This document shows, in pieces, positions 8,040 to 15,728 of a DNA stretch of 20,216 nucleotides (positions within the stretch are counted from its first letter, which is position 1; each line of letters starts with the position of its first letter). The position numbers were made by a program, and so were the translations under genes. This stretch comes from Candidatus Bathyarchaeota archaeon. GTDB taxonomy: Archaea; Asgardarchaeota; Lokiarchaeia; Sigyniarchaeales; Sigyniarchaeaceae. The DNA lies in assembly GCA_014729935.1 (NCBI GenBank), contig WJJB01000053.1, forward strand, positions 1 through 20,216, in the 5' to 3' direction. The notes under the pieces were generated by a model. That model made no database searches. It was given only the letters and a program-made list of their open reading frames with translations, and was not told where the DNA came from.

Positions 8040-8645
8040 GTGGTATCCTTGCAAGAACCTAACGTCATTTTTTCAGGGGAAACCTGTCCGGCATGTGGAA
8101 AACCAACATTATCCCAGATCTACATCGTCCACGTGGACAAGATCACTGGTGACGAAACTTTCCTTTTCACGACTAGTTGCTCAACATGTTACTTCAAGAA
8201 AGCCTCAATCCTCCCACTAATGGCAGGAAAGGAATCAGGAGCTACCAGGAATGTCCTTCACGTTGAGGAATTGGCTGATCTTGATTCGAAAATATATCGA
8301 GCACCTTCTGCGACCGTCGAGGTGCCGGAATTGGGAATGAAAGTGGAGCCATCGGGTGCTGGAGAAATATTCGTGACCAACGTGGAGGGCATGCTTTCCC
8401 GGTTCAAGGAACGGCTTGAATTCATCTTGAAAACGCATCAGGCAGAATTATCAGCCATGAAAAGAGCAGGGGAAACATTGGATGAAATTGACTCATGCTT
8501 GACCGGGAAAAAAAGCTTCCATGTAATCCTGGAAGATCCTGAGGGATTCAGTTACATCTTGCCAACGAGGAAGTCATCCTTGGAAAAAACGAGCATCACG
8601 ACGGGGGAAACCACCGGAAAGGGCAGTGATGAGACAAATTCTTGA
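8040..8645 (+). CDS. ZPR1-type zinc-finger protein
   Basis: This 201-residue protein has one ZPR1 module. A four-cysteine finger uses Cys16, Cys19, Cys47 and Cys50. The A/B domain follows, with SATVEVPELGMKVEP at 90-104 and FVTNVEGML at 111-119, both hallmark ZPR1 strings. Eukaryotic ZPR1 has two such modules and acts as a chaperone for EF-1A; archaeal members have one and their role is inferred from that. The last 25 residues are Ser/Thr/Lys-rich and probably disordered. The second finger lacks the usual Gly-Tyr-Arg after its last Cys. No ATG is available, so GTG at 8040 is chosen; TTG at 8049 is a possible alternative. It converges on the phosphofructokinase gene. Confidence 0.85.
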   Translation: MVSLQEPNVIFSGETCPACGKPTLSQIYIVHVDKITGDETFLFTTSCSTCYFKKASILPLMAGKESGATRNVLHVEELADLDSKIYRAPSATVEVPELGMKVEPSGAGEIFVTNVEGMLSRFKERLEFILKTHQAELSAMKRAGETLDEIDSCLTGKKSFHVILEDPEGFSYILPTRKSSLEKTSITTGETTGKGSDETNS

Positions 8646-8746
8646 TTCACCAGGATTTAATGCTTGGTTGGAATCACCCTTCAGTTTCACCTCAACGAGA
8701 AAGAAAAAATTTCGTGCGAGTGAAAAAAGAATGGATGCATACATCC

Positions 8747-9970
8747 CTATTTGAGAAAGAGATGTTCCTTCGTCTTGTGCTTTACAGCCACGATGGCATC
8801 CTTGATTTCCACGAGATCGGATGATAGATCAACTATTGATTTCTTGGAACCTTCAACAAGATCCACCGGCTTGATCTCCGTACCCTGTAGCGATGTGAGC
8901 TTGCCGAAATTACCCTCGAGAACGTATTGCATTGCATGGTATCCGTACCGCAGCCCGAGCACCCTGTCAAACACGTTCGGTGTCCCGGCACGCATGGTAT
9001 GGCCAAGAATCACGCTCCGCACCTCGTAATTGGCGTCACATTTCTTGAAAAATGCCGATAGCTCCTCTTGCTTGATAAGCTCCTTGGTGATCTTGTCTGA
9101 AATTTTCAGCTTTGCAAGCAAGGGATTCCCGAACACATCTTTTGGTAACTTATCGATATCTTCTTGGGATATCACCGTGAAATCCCGTTCGATGGATTCC
9201 TTGGTGGGCACTGCTCCTTCCGAGCAGGCAATTATGTGGTACTTGTATCCAGCATTCGCACGGGCTTTTAGCACATCAAGCACGTCTTCCTTGAAATCAA
9301 ATGGTTTCTCGGGAAGGAGAATGATATCGGCTCCCGCGGCGATCCCGCTATACACTGTTAACCAGCCAGCATCACGCCCCATGATTTCCACCACGAATAT
9401 CCTCTGGTGGGAGTGAGCGGTGGTGGTGATGTTATCAAGAACATTGGTGGCAAGCTGGGCACTGGTGAAAAAACCAAAGGTATAATCGGTGCCAGCAAGA
9501 TCATTGTCTATGGTCTTAGGACATGCACACACGTTGGCTCCAGCGTGCTTGTACATGGCTGCTGCCACTCCGCAGGTATCGTCGCCACCCACTGCGATAA
9601 GAGCATCTATCCCAAGTATTTCGAACTTGGAAGCCATATCCTCGCCAATCTCCCGTTCCCTCGCCTTTCTCTCATCAAGATCCTTTACCTTCGCAAGTGC
9701 CTTGAATGGATTACTGCGAGATGTGTAAATGATGGTACCGCCCTTTGTGTGAAGATCATCATGATCGGCAATCTCCAAGACCTCCGTGTACCGGTTGATA
9801 ACTTCGGGGGTAAGATCCTCGTTCTTGTAGGTGAAGACTTCCCAACCCTTCTTGATGCCAATAACTTCCAAATCGTCTATACTCTCCTTGTATGCGCGCA
9901 ATAAGGCGCCATAAATGACCGCGTTGAACCCGGGAGCATCACCGCCCCCGGTCAATATCCCAACTCGCAT
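8747..9970 (-). CDS. pfp: 6-phosphofructokinase, PPi-type active site
   Basis: This is a complete 407-residue group A phosphofructokinase. The N-terminus MRVGILTGGGDAPGFNAVI is the family's phosphoryl-donor loop. GGDD at 128-131 has Asp where ATP enzymes carry Gly, and PKTIDND at 151-157 has Lys where ATP enzymes carry Gly. Together these are the known markers of pyrophosphate-dependent enzymes. EIMGRDAGW at 195-203 binds fructose 6-phosphate; a conserved EG pair follows near 254. The enzyme would phosphorylate fructose 6-phosphate with PPi, reversibly, so it could serve glycolysis or gluconeogenesis. Most archaea use ADP-dependent PFK or none; a PPi-PFK is known in Thermoproteus tenax. It lies 111 bp after ecfT on the same strand, so it may end the operon or have its own promoter; I saw no clear TATA box. 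Confidence 0.88.
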   Translation of the reverse strand: MRVGILTGGGDAPGFNAVIYGALLRAYKESIDDLEVIGIKKGWEVFTYKNEDLTPEVINRYTEVLEIADHDDLHTKGGTIIYTSRSNPFKALAKVKDLDERKAREREIGEDMASKFEILGIDALIAVGGDDTCGVAAAMYKHAGANVCACPKTIDNDLAGTDYTFGFFTSAQLATNVLDNITTTAHSHQRIFVVEIMGRDAGWLTVYSGIAAGADIILLPEKPFDFKEDVLDVLKARANAGYKYHIIACSEGAVPTKESIERDFTVISQEDIDKLPKDVFGNPLLAKLKISDKITKELIKQEELSAFFKKCDANYEVRSVILGHTMRAGTPNVFDRVLGLRYGYHAMQYVLEGNFGKLTSLQGTEIKPVDLVEGSKKSIVDLSSDLVEIKDAIVAVKHKTKEHLFLK

Positions 9971-10046
9971 GTTGTATGTCGACTCGCTTCTTGTTTAGAT
10001 GATCGCACTTCAAGGAACAAGAGGGTCTCGAGATGCCATAAGGAAA

Positions 10047-10063
10047 GTGGTAAAAAATTCCAC
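10047..10063 (-). terminator. T-rich terminator after ecfT
   Basis: Six T on the minus strand (plus-strand AAAAAA at 10052-10057) sit between short complementary GTGG and CCAC arms, 20-30 bases past the EcfT stop. Oligo-T runs end transcription in archaea. If active, it separates the ECF genes from the phosphofructokinase. Confidence 0.35.
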
Positions 10064-10081
10064 ATTTCAAACATCTATTAG

Positions 10082-10846
10082 CTAGTAGGGAATGCGGAAA
10101 TAAAACACCGGCGGAAGCAGGGGAAGATGGTATAACACGATGAACGATATGACGAATAGCAAGGTGAATAGAAGAACGAACCAATCTCTTTTTCGCATGG
10201 AAATCTCGAAATAATTTGTCCTGTGCTTGCTTGCACCAAATGCCTTGCTTTCCAATGCCTCTGCTACTGAAAATGCACGTTTGATGGACTGGATGATGAG
10301 AGGTATGATAATGGGCACCATGTTCTTCACGCGCTTTATGATGCCACCTGATTCAAGTTCCAAGCCTCGACTACGTTGTGCATCCATTATACTTTGCGCC
10401 TCCCTTGCCAAGGTAGGCATGAACCTGGTGGCGAGGGTTAACGTGAAAGTGAACGAAAAGGGAACCTTCATGGCAAGTAATGCCAGCGCCAAATCGTCAG
10501 GATGAACGGTCATGAAAAACACGGTAAACGCGGAAACTAGCAACAAAACGCGTAGGCTCATGGAGATAGCAAAATCCAAGGATGTTAGAAGCGTGTTTAG
10601 GACGAGAATGAAGCTCAAGATAAGCCATAATCCCTTCATGGACGCGAGCCAACGACGCGTGATCTTCCCAACTATCATGTAAGGTAAGAGAGTAAGCATG
10701 AAAAAGACCAAGGGCATGGGGCGTGAAAACGCCAAGGACATGATGGTATACATGATGGTGACTGCTAATTTCGTCCGTGGATCGAGGGAATGAACAGGGG
10801 TTTCCTTCTTCCTGAATTCGAACCCCTTCAACAAGTTGATCGACAT
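10082..10846 (-). CDS. ecfT: ECF transporter transmembrane subunit EcfT
   Basis: This 254-residue membrane protein has hydrophobic spans near 27-59, 72-90, 97-113, 130-143, 176-187 and 223-247. It shows both EcfT coupling-helix motifs: AQRSRG at 156-161 and ALESKAFGA at 197-205, variants of the A-R-G/S box that docks onto the ATPases. The early HSLDPRTKL at 19-27 is also typical. EcfT links two EcfA ATPases to a substrate-binding S component. It starts 9 bases after the upstream EcfA stop, with GGTGA on the minus strand ahead of the ATG. No S component lies in the window, which suggests a shared (group II) module or an S gene elsewhere. The substrate cannot be told. Confidence 0.9.
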   Translation of the reverse strand: MSINLLKGFEFRKKETPVHSLDPRTKLAVTIMYTIMSLAFSRPMPLVFFMLTLLPYMIVGKITRRWLASMKGLWLILSFILVLNTLLTSLDFAISMSLRVLLLVSAFTVFFMTVHPDDLALALLAMKVPFSFTFTLTLATRFMPTLAREAQSIMDAQRSRGLELESGGIIKRVKNMVPIIIPLIIQSIKRAFSVAEALESKAFGASKHRTNYFEISMRKRDWFVLLFTLLFVISFIVLYHLPLLPPVFYFRIPY

Positions 10847-10855
10847 GTGGGAGAT

Positions 10856-11677
10856 TCACCGGATACGTTGCCTTATTTCCTTGAAAAACTCGGTGCGTGG
10901 CATGCGAATCAAGCCCTGCACGTTCCCATGCTTCATCCCATGAAACCACTTGAGCTCCAATTCTTGGGTGGGCACGAGATGTTCAACATCCAAGTGTTGC
11001 CTTGATTGGAACGCATCTTCGACGCTTCCATCAACAAGAACGTGGCCCTTCTCCATCACGATGACCCTATTTGCGAGCCTAGCAACGAAATCCACGTCAT
11101 GTGATACAATAATAAGGGTTCGTCCGTTTTCTTGCAAGCGCCTGAACATGTTTTCCAAGTTGCGCTTCTGGGTACCATCTTGACCCTGCGTGGGCTCATC
11201 CATTACCAAAACTGGCTGCTTCATGCAAGCAAGTGAAGCCATGGCGACCCTTTTCCTTTCTCCACCGCTAAGAAGAAACGGGGATCGGTTTTTTAAATGA
11301 ACGAGATTAAATTCCTTGAGGGTTTCATCAATGAGGGGTTCCAAGTCTTCTTCCCTTGTACCCCGATTTTTCAACGAAAAGGCTAACTCATCTCGAACTG
11401 TTGGGGAAAACAATTGATTATCCGGGTTTTGAAACACGAGACCAACGGTTTTTGATAACTCTGCAACACTTGCATCTCGGGTATTCTTGCCATTCACGAT
11501 AACCTGTCCCGAGGTGGGCTTGATCAATCCATTCAAGCACTTCACCAATGTGGTCTTGCCCGCGCCGTTCTTGCCAACCAGCGCGAGAATGCACCCTTGC
11601 TCGATAATCATGCTCACGTTTTCCAACGCAAGGGGCCCATCTGGGTACTTGTAGGATACAGACCTGAATTCTATCAT
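10856..11677 (-). CDS. ecfA: ECF transporter ATPase, second EcfA
   Basis: A 273-residue ABC ATPase. Walker A GKNGAGKTT is at 35-43, the Q-loop VFQNPDNQLF at 81-90 (typical of EcfA/CbiO), the signature LSGGERKRVAMA at 136-147, Walker B VLVMDEPT at 156-163 and the switch His at 193. The D-loop reads GQD instead of the common GLD. The C-terminal 45 residues after the ATPase core are longer and more basic than I would expect. Its ATG follows the stop of the other EcfA with no gap (TGAATG), so translation is probably coupled. Confidence 0.9.
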   Translation of the reverse strand: MIEFRSVSYKYPDGPLALENVSMIIEQGCILALVGKNGAGKTTLVKCLNGLIKPTSGQVIVNGKNTRDASVAELSKTVGLVFQNPDNQLFSPTVRDELAFSLKNRGTREEDLEPLIDETLKEFNLVHLKNRSPFLLSGGERKRVAMASLACMKQPVLVMDEPTQGQDGTQKRNLENMFRRLQENGRTLIIVSHDVDFVARLANRVIVMEKGHVLVDGSVEDAFQSRQHLDVEHLVPTQELELKWFHGMKHGNVQGLIRMPRTEFFKEIRQRIR

Positions 11678-12544
11678 TCAATCCACCTTGGAATAATGAT
11701 CTTCTAGCAATGCACATGCCCCCTTGATATCGAGTGGTAGATTTCCTTGATGCAATCCTTCATCAGCAAGAGTTTTAAATAGCTCCACGGTGGCAGGTAA
11801 TTGCACGCCTAACTGGTGAAATTCCCTTTTTTTCACTACTTCATTGGTTTCATCGTGCATGATAATGCGACCTGCTTTCATGCATGCAACATGCGTTGAA
11901 AGGGCGAGAAATACTTCCATCCTGTGCTCGACGATAATGATCGTCGTGTCCATCCGTTTGTTGATTGACGAAATTGCATCCCTAAGTTTCAACGTGGACC
12001 CGGGATCCAGGTTTGAGCTTGGTTCATCAAGCACGATGATCTCGGGTTGAAGCGCGAGTGCCGCGGCGATGGCTATTTTTTGTTTTTGACCACCAGAAAG
12101 CTCAACAGGAGTTTTTTCCCTGATTCCTTCAAGATCTAGCATCTGAATGGCAAATTCCACCCTATCCTTGATGATCTCACGAGGTAAACCCAGGTTCTCG
12201 GGACCAAAAGCAATTTCCTTTTCGCAGCTAGACGATACTAGCTGGTTATCTGGATTCTGGAAAACCATTGCAACCGTCTGTGCCATCGTTGATGTTTTTT
12301 CCAGTTGAATATCCTTCCCACCAACTCGGACAATTCCCTCAAGTTGACCAGCGTGGAAGTGGGGGATGAGGCCATTAAGCAAGCGGATGAGCGTGGTCTT
12401 CCCGCATCCAGTAGGGCCACATATCAATGTAATGGTGCCCCTGTTTATCTCGAGATTCACGCCTTTCAATATCTCCTCCTCTTGGTTGCGATACGTGAAA
12501 TGCACATCATTGAGGATGATATGCGGGTCTTCCTTGAGGGTCAT
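11678..12544 (-). CDS. ecfA: ECF transporter ATPase, first EcfA
   Basis: A 288-residue ABC ATPase. Walker A GPTGCGKTT is at 43-51, the Q-loop VFQNPDNQLV at 94-103, the signature LSGGQKQKIAIA at 149-160, Walker B IIVLDEPSSNLD at 169-180 and the switch His of VEHR at 207. Two different EcfA proteins form the usual heterodimer with EcfT. Its start overlaps the stop of the DHH phosphoesterase gene by four bases (ATGA at 12541-12544), so it is translationally coupled to the exosome-linked cluster. Confidence 0.9.
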   Translation of the reverse strand: MTLKEDPHIILNDVHFTYRNQEEEILKGVNLEINRGTITLICGPTGCGKTTLIRLLNGLIPHFHAGQLEGIVRVGGKDIQLEKTSTMAQTVAMVFQNPDNQLVSSSCEKEIAFGPENLGLPREIIKDRVEFAIQMLDLEGIREKTPVELSGGQKQKIAIAAALALQPEIIVLDEPSSNLDPGSTLKLRDAISSINKRMDTTIIIVEHRMEVFLALSTHVACMKAGRIIMHDETNEVVKKREFHQLGVQLPATVELFKTLADEGLHQGNLPLDIKGACALLEDHYSKVD

Positions 12545-13602
12545 TTCGCGCCCCCTCCCTTATTTTTACCGCCATTTCTAATTCCATCCTTCAACCAAGT
12601 GATGATGTTTTTTTTGGCGAATTCCAGGGCTTGCTCGCCGTCACCATCTCCATTTGAGGCGGCAGCAGCGGAATGGCCCCCACCAGTACAATCTAGAGCA
12701 CCCGCAAGATTTGACATGACTCTTGCCAAGTCCACGCAGTATTCTTCAAGACAGGATTGTGTTTGTCGGGAGGAAATTCGCCAACTTCCTCTATTACTTG
12801 CCAAGCAGAGAGCAATATCTACTCCCAGTGATACCAATCCCCTGCATACGCTTGCTTCGTAGGAAGAAACCCTCGTTGTGGCGATAATGCATTGGTTGAT
12901 TCGCGTTATTTCAGCACGCATTGCACCTTTAACCCGTGCCATCCTTTCCGAATATGCCATTGGTGTCCTGAGCAAGGAGCGTAACTCGTCCAAGTCAACT
13001 CCCGTATCGAGTAGCGGCGACATGACGGAGATGGATTCACTGGAGGCATGTCGGAGGAATCCCGTATCGAACATCATTCCAGCAATTAGATACCGTGCCA
13101 CTTGAAATGAAGGGGTGATATTTGCTATCTTCATCAGGCGCATGATGATTTCACAATTGGATTTGCTGCTAGGGTCTATCAGGGATACATCTTGCTCATG
13201 TTTTTTTACCGGTTCATGGTGATCGATAATGACAGGGGGGGCACCATTAGATTTCAATATGTTTTCTTGTTTTTTTTTCATGCTTGGATATCCTTGGGAA
13301 TCTACTATGATAGGAAGGAAGTTTCCCGATGGGAGCTCGTCGATTAGCGCCATATCAAGAGAGAGATCTTCCATCATTTTCCTTGCTTGTAGCGACATGG
13401 TACCCTTAAACATGAAAACTGGCTTGAGACCCAAGGATAAGTGCTCGATCAAGAAGGATACTCCAGAAATTGAACCAAGGGCGTCAGGATCGATATTATC
13501 ATGTGCAAAGATGATAATGGTCGGTACGGTTTCAATCTTCCGCGTGAAATCCTTTAAAAAAACGAGGTACTTTTTCTCTAGTTCAGACTTCAACCATACC
13601 AC
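12541..13602 (-). CDS. DHH/DHHA1 family phosphoesterase
   Basis: The protein has 353 residues from a GTG start. All metal-binding DHH motifs are present: HDNIDPDALGS at 34-44, IIVDSQ at 98-103, IDHHE at 126-130, and MMFDTGFLRHA at 176-186. The DHHA1 domain ends in GGGH at 307-310, which binds the substrate end. This architecture is that of NrnA-like nanoRNase/pAp phosphatases and archaeal RecJ-like exonucleases; it probably removes 5' nucleotides from short RNA or DNA, using Mn. The length fits. Its place just after the exosome and prefoldin genes agrees with RNA end turnover. The C-terminal tail is Gly/Lys/Asn-rich. An ATGA overlap couples it to the first ecfA. Confidence 0.85.
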   Translation of the reverse strand: MVWLKSELEKKYLVFLKDFTRKIETVPTIIIFAHDNIDPDALGSISGVSFLIEHLSLGLKPVFMFKGTMSLQARKMMEDLSLDMALIDELPSGNFLPIIVDSQGYPSMKKKQENILKSNGAPPVIIDHHEPVKKHEQDVSLIDPSSKSNCEIIMRLMKIANITPSFQVARYLIAGMMFDTGFLRHASSESISVMSPLLDTGVDLDELRSLLRTPMAYSERMARVKGAMRAEITRINQCIIATTRVSSYEASVCRGLVSLGVDIALCLASNRGSWRISSRQTQSCLEEYCVDLARVMSNLAGALDCTGGGHSAAAASNGDGDGEQALEFAKKNIITWLKDGIRNGGKNKGGGAK

Positions 13603-13638
13603 ATTCCAGCTATAGCTCTAATTCACGATCGAGATTAT

Positions 13639-13986
13639 TTAGCTACCACGATTCTTGATCGATTCGTTGATCTCGTCCCTGCTTGATTCAAACCGGGATT
13701 GAGCACGTTCTATATTCATTGTAAGTTTTTTCAGGCGAACGTTTAGTAAATCTTCACGTTCGGAGAGATCATTCATCGCGTTATCTTTCGGAGTATGTAT
13801 CATCAAACCGCCTACATTGCGATACACCGGATCATCTTCTGAAACGGACTCCAAGAACTCTTTTGCCGTTGCGATTTCCTTGATTGTGGCTTCTATTCTC
13901 ATCTTTTGCTCGTTCAAGCTTTGAAGCTGCGCCTGCAATCCTTGGATGTTCCTGATTTTTTGCTGCAGATCTGGGGGAAGTTCCAT
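13639..13986 (-). CDS. pfdB: prefoldin beta subunit
   Basis: This 115-residue protein has the prefoldin beta plan: N-terminal coiled-coil helix (about 4-50), a short beta-hairpin region (DDPVYRNVGGLMIH at 52-65) and a C-terminal coiled-coil helix (75-110). It forms the hexameric jellyfish-like co-chaperone with two alpha subunits, holding unfolded proteins for the thermosome. The starting MELPPDLQQKI is typical. It sits between pcc1 and the DHH gene, as in many archaea, with its own TATA box. Confidence 0.88.
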   Translation of the reverse strand: MELPPDLQQKIRNIQGLQAQLQSLNEQKMRIEATIKEIATAKEFLESVSEDDPVYRNVGGLMIHTPKDNAMNDLSEREDLLNVRLKKLTMNIERAQSRFESSRDEINESIKNRGS

Positions 13987-14009
13987 GACATTCTAAGATG
14001 GCGGGAGAG

Positions 14010-14022
14010 ATATAAAATTTCC
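14010..14022 (-). promoter_or_regulatory. TATA box of pfdB
   Basis: The minus strand reads GGAAATTTTATATC: a purine-rich BRE followed by TTTTATAT. It lies 22-26 bases ahead of the pfdB ATG, so the transcript would be leaderless or nearly so. It would make pfdB and the genes after it partly independent of the upstream genes. Confidence 0.6.
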
Positions 14023-14136
14023 CGAGCATGCATGAAAATGAGAATGAATTAACGGTTGGAGACAAGGAACACGTGGATTACGTAACGGAGTTGCCTGGGT
14101 ACCTAATTTTCGCCAATCGATGTATTTCAAGGTTAT

Positions 14137-14433
14137 CTAGCAACGGGTGGTGGAATTGGTATCGATAAGATCCAGTATCCTTTCCATCACGTCGAGATAC
14201 CTCACCAGAGAGCTTGTTGCTGTTTTATAAGCAATGAAATCACTTGCGGTGAATCCTATTACCAACGAGACATCATCCATGACCTCTAGTTCAAAATCAG
14301 AGATCCTGGTAGAATGGCGGGCGAGAGCTTTAAGCTCCAATGATAAAATGTCACGATACAGTGATGCCCACTGGCTGGAGGGAAATGTAAACTGAGAACG
14401 GAATTCAATAGGAGAAAGCACATGTACAACCAC
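14137..14433 (-). CDS. pcc1: KEOPS subunit Pcc1
   Basis: A 98-residue protein from a GTG start. The C-terminal half follows the Pcc1 pattern: an Arg (43), alternating strand ISDFELEVMDDVSLVIGFTA (44-63), then a helix DFIAYKTATSSLVRYLDVMERILDLI (65-90), where the family has a D-x-x-x-L-R-A-A-x-N-S helix. The usual RAAxNS box is changed to KTATSS. Pcc1 dimerises and holds KEOPS together for t6A synthesis on tRNA. The N-terminal strand appears longer than usual. The location downstream of eL43 and upstream of pfdB is the standard archaeal place, which supports the call. Confidence 0.72.
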   Translation of the reverse strand: MVVHVLSPIEFRSQFTFPSSQWASLYRDILSLELKALARHSTRISDFELEVMDDVSLVIGFTASDFIAYKTATSSLVRYLDVMERILDLIDTNSTTRC

Positions 14434-14478
14434 GTGGTGGGGAAAAAGCTCAAGAGTGGGAAGTAAATGAAGATAATT

Positions 14479-14754
14479 CTATTTCTCTTTTTCCTTGCTC
14501 TTTCGCTTGGCGACTCTCGCGCTCACCAATCCCTGAGGGGTCGTGATATTGTAGGCACCACCAGTGAATCGAACGCCGCATTTCTTGCAAGTCCATAACC
14601 CGACCGATTCACGCTTGATCGCTCTTGTCTTGCATTTTAGACAACGGACTTGAGCATTCTTGTAGGATTCAATAGTTTTTACCCGGTATCGAACCAAGGT
14701 TCCATAGCGAGAACCGAAGCGACCAGTAGTACCGACTTTTTTTGAACGTCCCAT
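14479..14754 (-). CDS. rpl37ae: large ribosomal subunit protein eL43 (L37Ae)
   Basis: A 91-residue protein with the full L37Ae sequence plan: basic N-terminus (GRSKKVGTTGRFGSRYG), zinc finger with Cys38, Cys41, Cys56 and Cys59, the GGAY turn (65-68) and a basic C-terminal tail. It binds 23S rRNA in archaea and eukaryotes. All residues needed for zinc are present. In many archaea rpoP follows; here only 45 bases separate it from pcc1. Confidence 0.95.
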   Translation of the reverse strand: MGRSKKVGTTGRFGSRYGTLVRYRVKTIESYKNAQVRCLKCKTRAIKRESVGLWTCKKCGVRFTGGAYNITTPQGLVSARVAKRKSKEKEK

Positions 14755-14800
14755 ATTTATTCACCAAGTATATTCGAGCACGTACAAGAAGCACCCGTGT

Positions 14801-14808
14801 TAATTAAA
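14801..14808 (-). promoter_or_regulatory. candidate TATA box of eL43
   Basis: The minus strand reads GGTTTAATTAACAC within the 127-base gap between rrp42 and the eL43 gene. TTTAATTA would place the start of transcription near 14778, about 24 bases ahead of the ATG. Confidence 0.4.
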
Positions 14809-14881
14809 CCATACCAGCATAGGGGGGAAGAACTATAGAGAAAAAAAGAATATCTTTGGAATATTCGTCGACGCCGCGATA

Positions 14882-15721
14882 TCACATGCCGGTAAGGTCA
14901 CGGGTATATTCCTTTACCTTTTGCTGGAGCATGGGTGCCAAATCCCTGGCATTCTTTGCAGCTTTTACCAATTCCTCGGCTGAAAAGGTTCCCTTGCCAT
15001 TTTTCTGGATTGACGTGATCTGGCCGTTTTTATTCAAGCAAAAACTTACCCTTGCCTCGGCTATCAATTCCTCAATCAAGTTGGGGTCCACGATCATGTG
15101 ATTATCAATCTTAGAAAAGGTGATGGTAACGGGGTAATCATCGATATCCAAGGGATATGTTTCCCCGGTGGGTGCTTGGAAGGTCTGTTCGTTAATCACC
15201 TTTTGTTCCAACTTCGGTAGTTGGACACTCTTGAGGGCACTAATGGCTGCCAGGCTCGCGGTGTCTATCCCGTTACCGTTATGGTCCATGTAATATATAT
15301 CAACGAACAAGATGAATACTTCCTTGCCAGGTACAACGCATAATTTTTTCTTGTCAATAAGATTGGAATGTCTTATACCCCTATCCACGACACGGGCAAG
15401 CTCTATCGCATCCTCCCGTGGTGGGCCCGATTCAAACATTGGAGATGCCGAGGGGACGAATTCTGCCATGCAAGTTATAACACCCTCGTCGGGGCTATCG
15501 GGATAGGGGGTTCCAAGGTCATACTTGACACCCACGTCTATTTCCGTGTCACCGATGAATACCCTGGCGCTACCCTCGGATTTCAAAATATGCCCCGCAT
15601 CAATCTTGATCTCGCGGTATTCAAGCAATCCCCTTCCATCAACGCGGGTACCTTTTTCGAGTAAATCGAGAATGTAATCACGTTCCAAGCTAGAAATTTT
15701 CTTCGATATTGAGAGGTCCAT
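14882..15721 (-). CDS. rrp42: exosome complex subunit Rrp42
   Basis: From the ATG at 15721 this is 279 residues, the normal length. A start at 15856 would add 45 basic residues lying inside rrp41 and is rejected; AGGTGA stands 7 bases before 15721. The RNase PH fold is shown by GTRVDGRG near the N-terminus, then YPDSPDEG, PPREDAIELARVVDRGIR and YYMDHNGNGIDTASLAAISAL. Rrp42 is the inactive ring partner that alternates with Rrp41 in the hexamer and helps to bind RNA. Its ribosome binding site overlaps the rrp41 stop, so the two are coupled, which suits equal production. Confidence 0.95.
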   Translation of the reverse strand: MDLSISKKISSLERDYILDLLEKGTRVDGRGLLEYREIKIDAGHILKSEGSARVFIGDTEIDVGVKYDLGTPYPDSPDEGVITCMAEFVPSASPMFESGPPREDAIELARVVDRGIRHSNLIDKKKLCVVPGKEVFILFVDIYYMDHNGNGIDTASLAAISALKSVQLPKLEQKVINEQTFQAPTGETYPLDIDDYPVTITFSKIDNHMIVDPNLIEELIAEARVSFCLNKNGQITSIQKNGKGTFSAEELVKAAKNARDLAPMLQQKVKEYTRDLTGM

Positions 15722-15728
15722 GGTTCTT

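Noticed and set aside
9407..9904. 165-residue plus-strand frame inside phosphofructokinase
   Set aside because: Antisense shadow of a well-conserved enzyme.
12305..12862. 185-residue plus-strand frame over the ecfA/DHH junction
   Set aside because: Antisense to two conserved genes; no motif.
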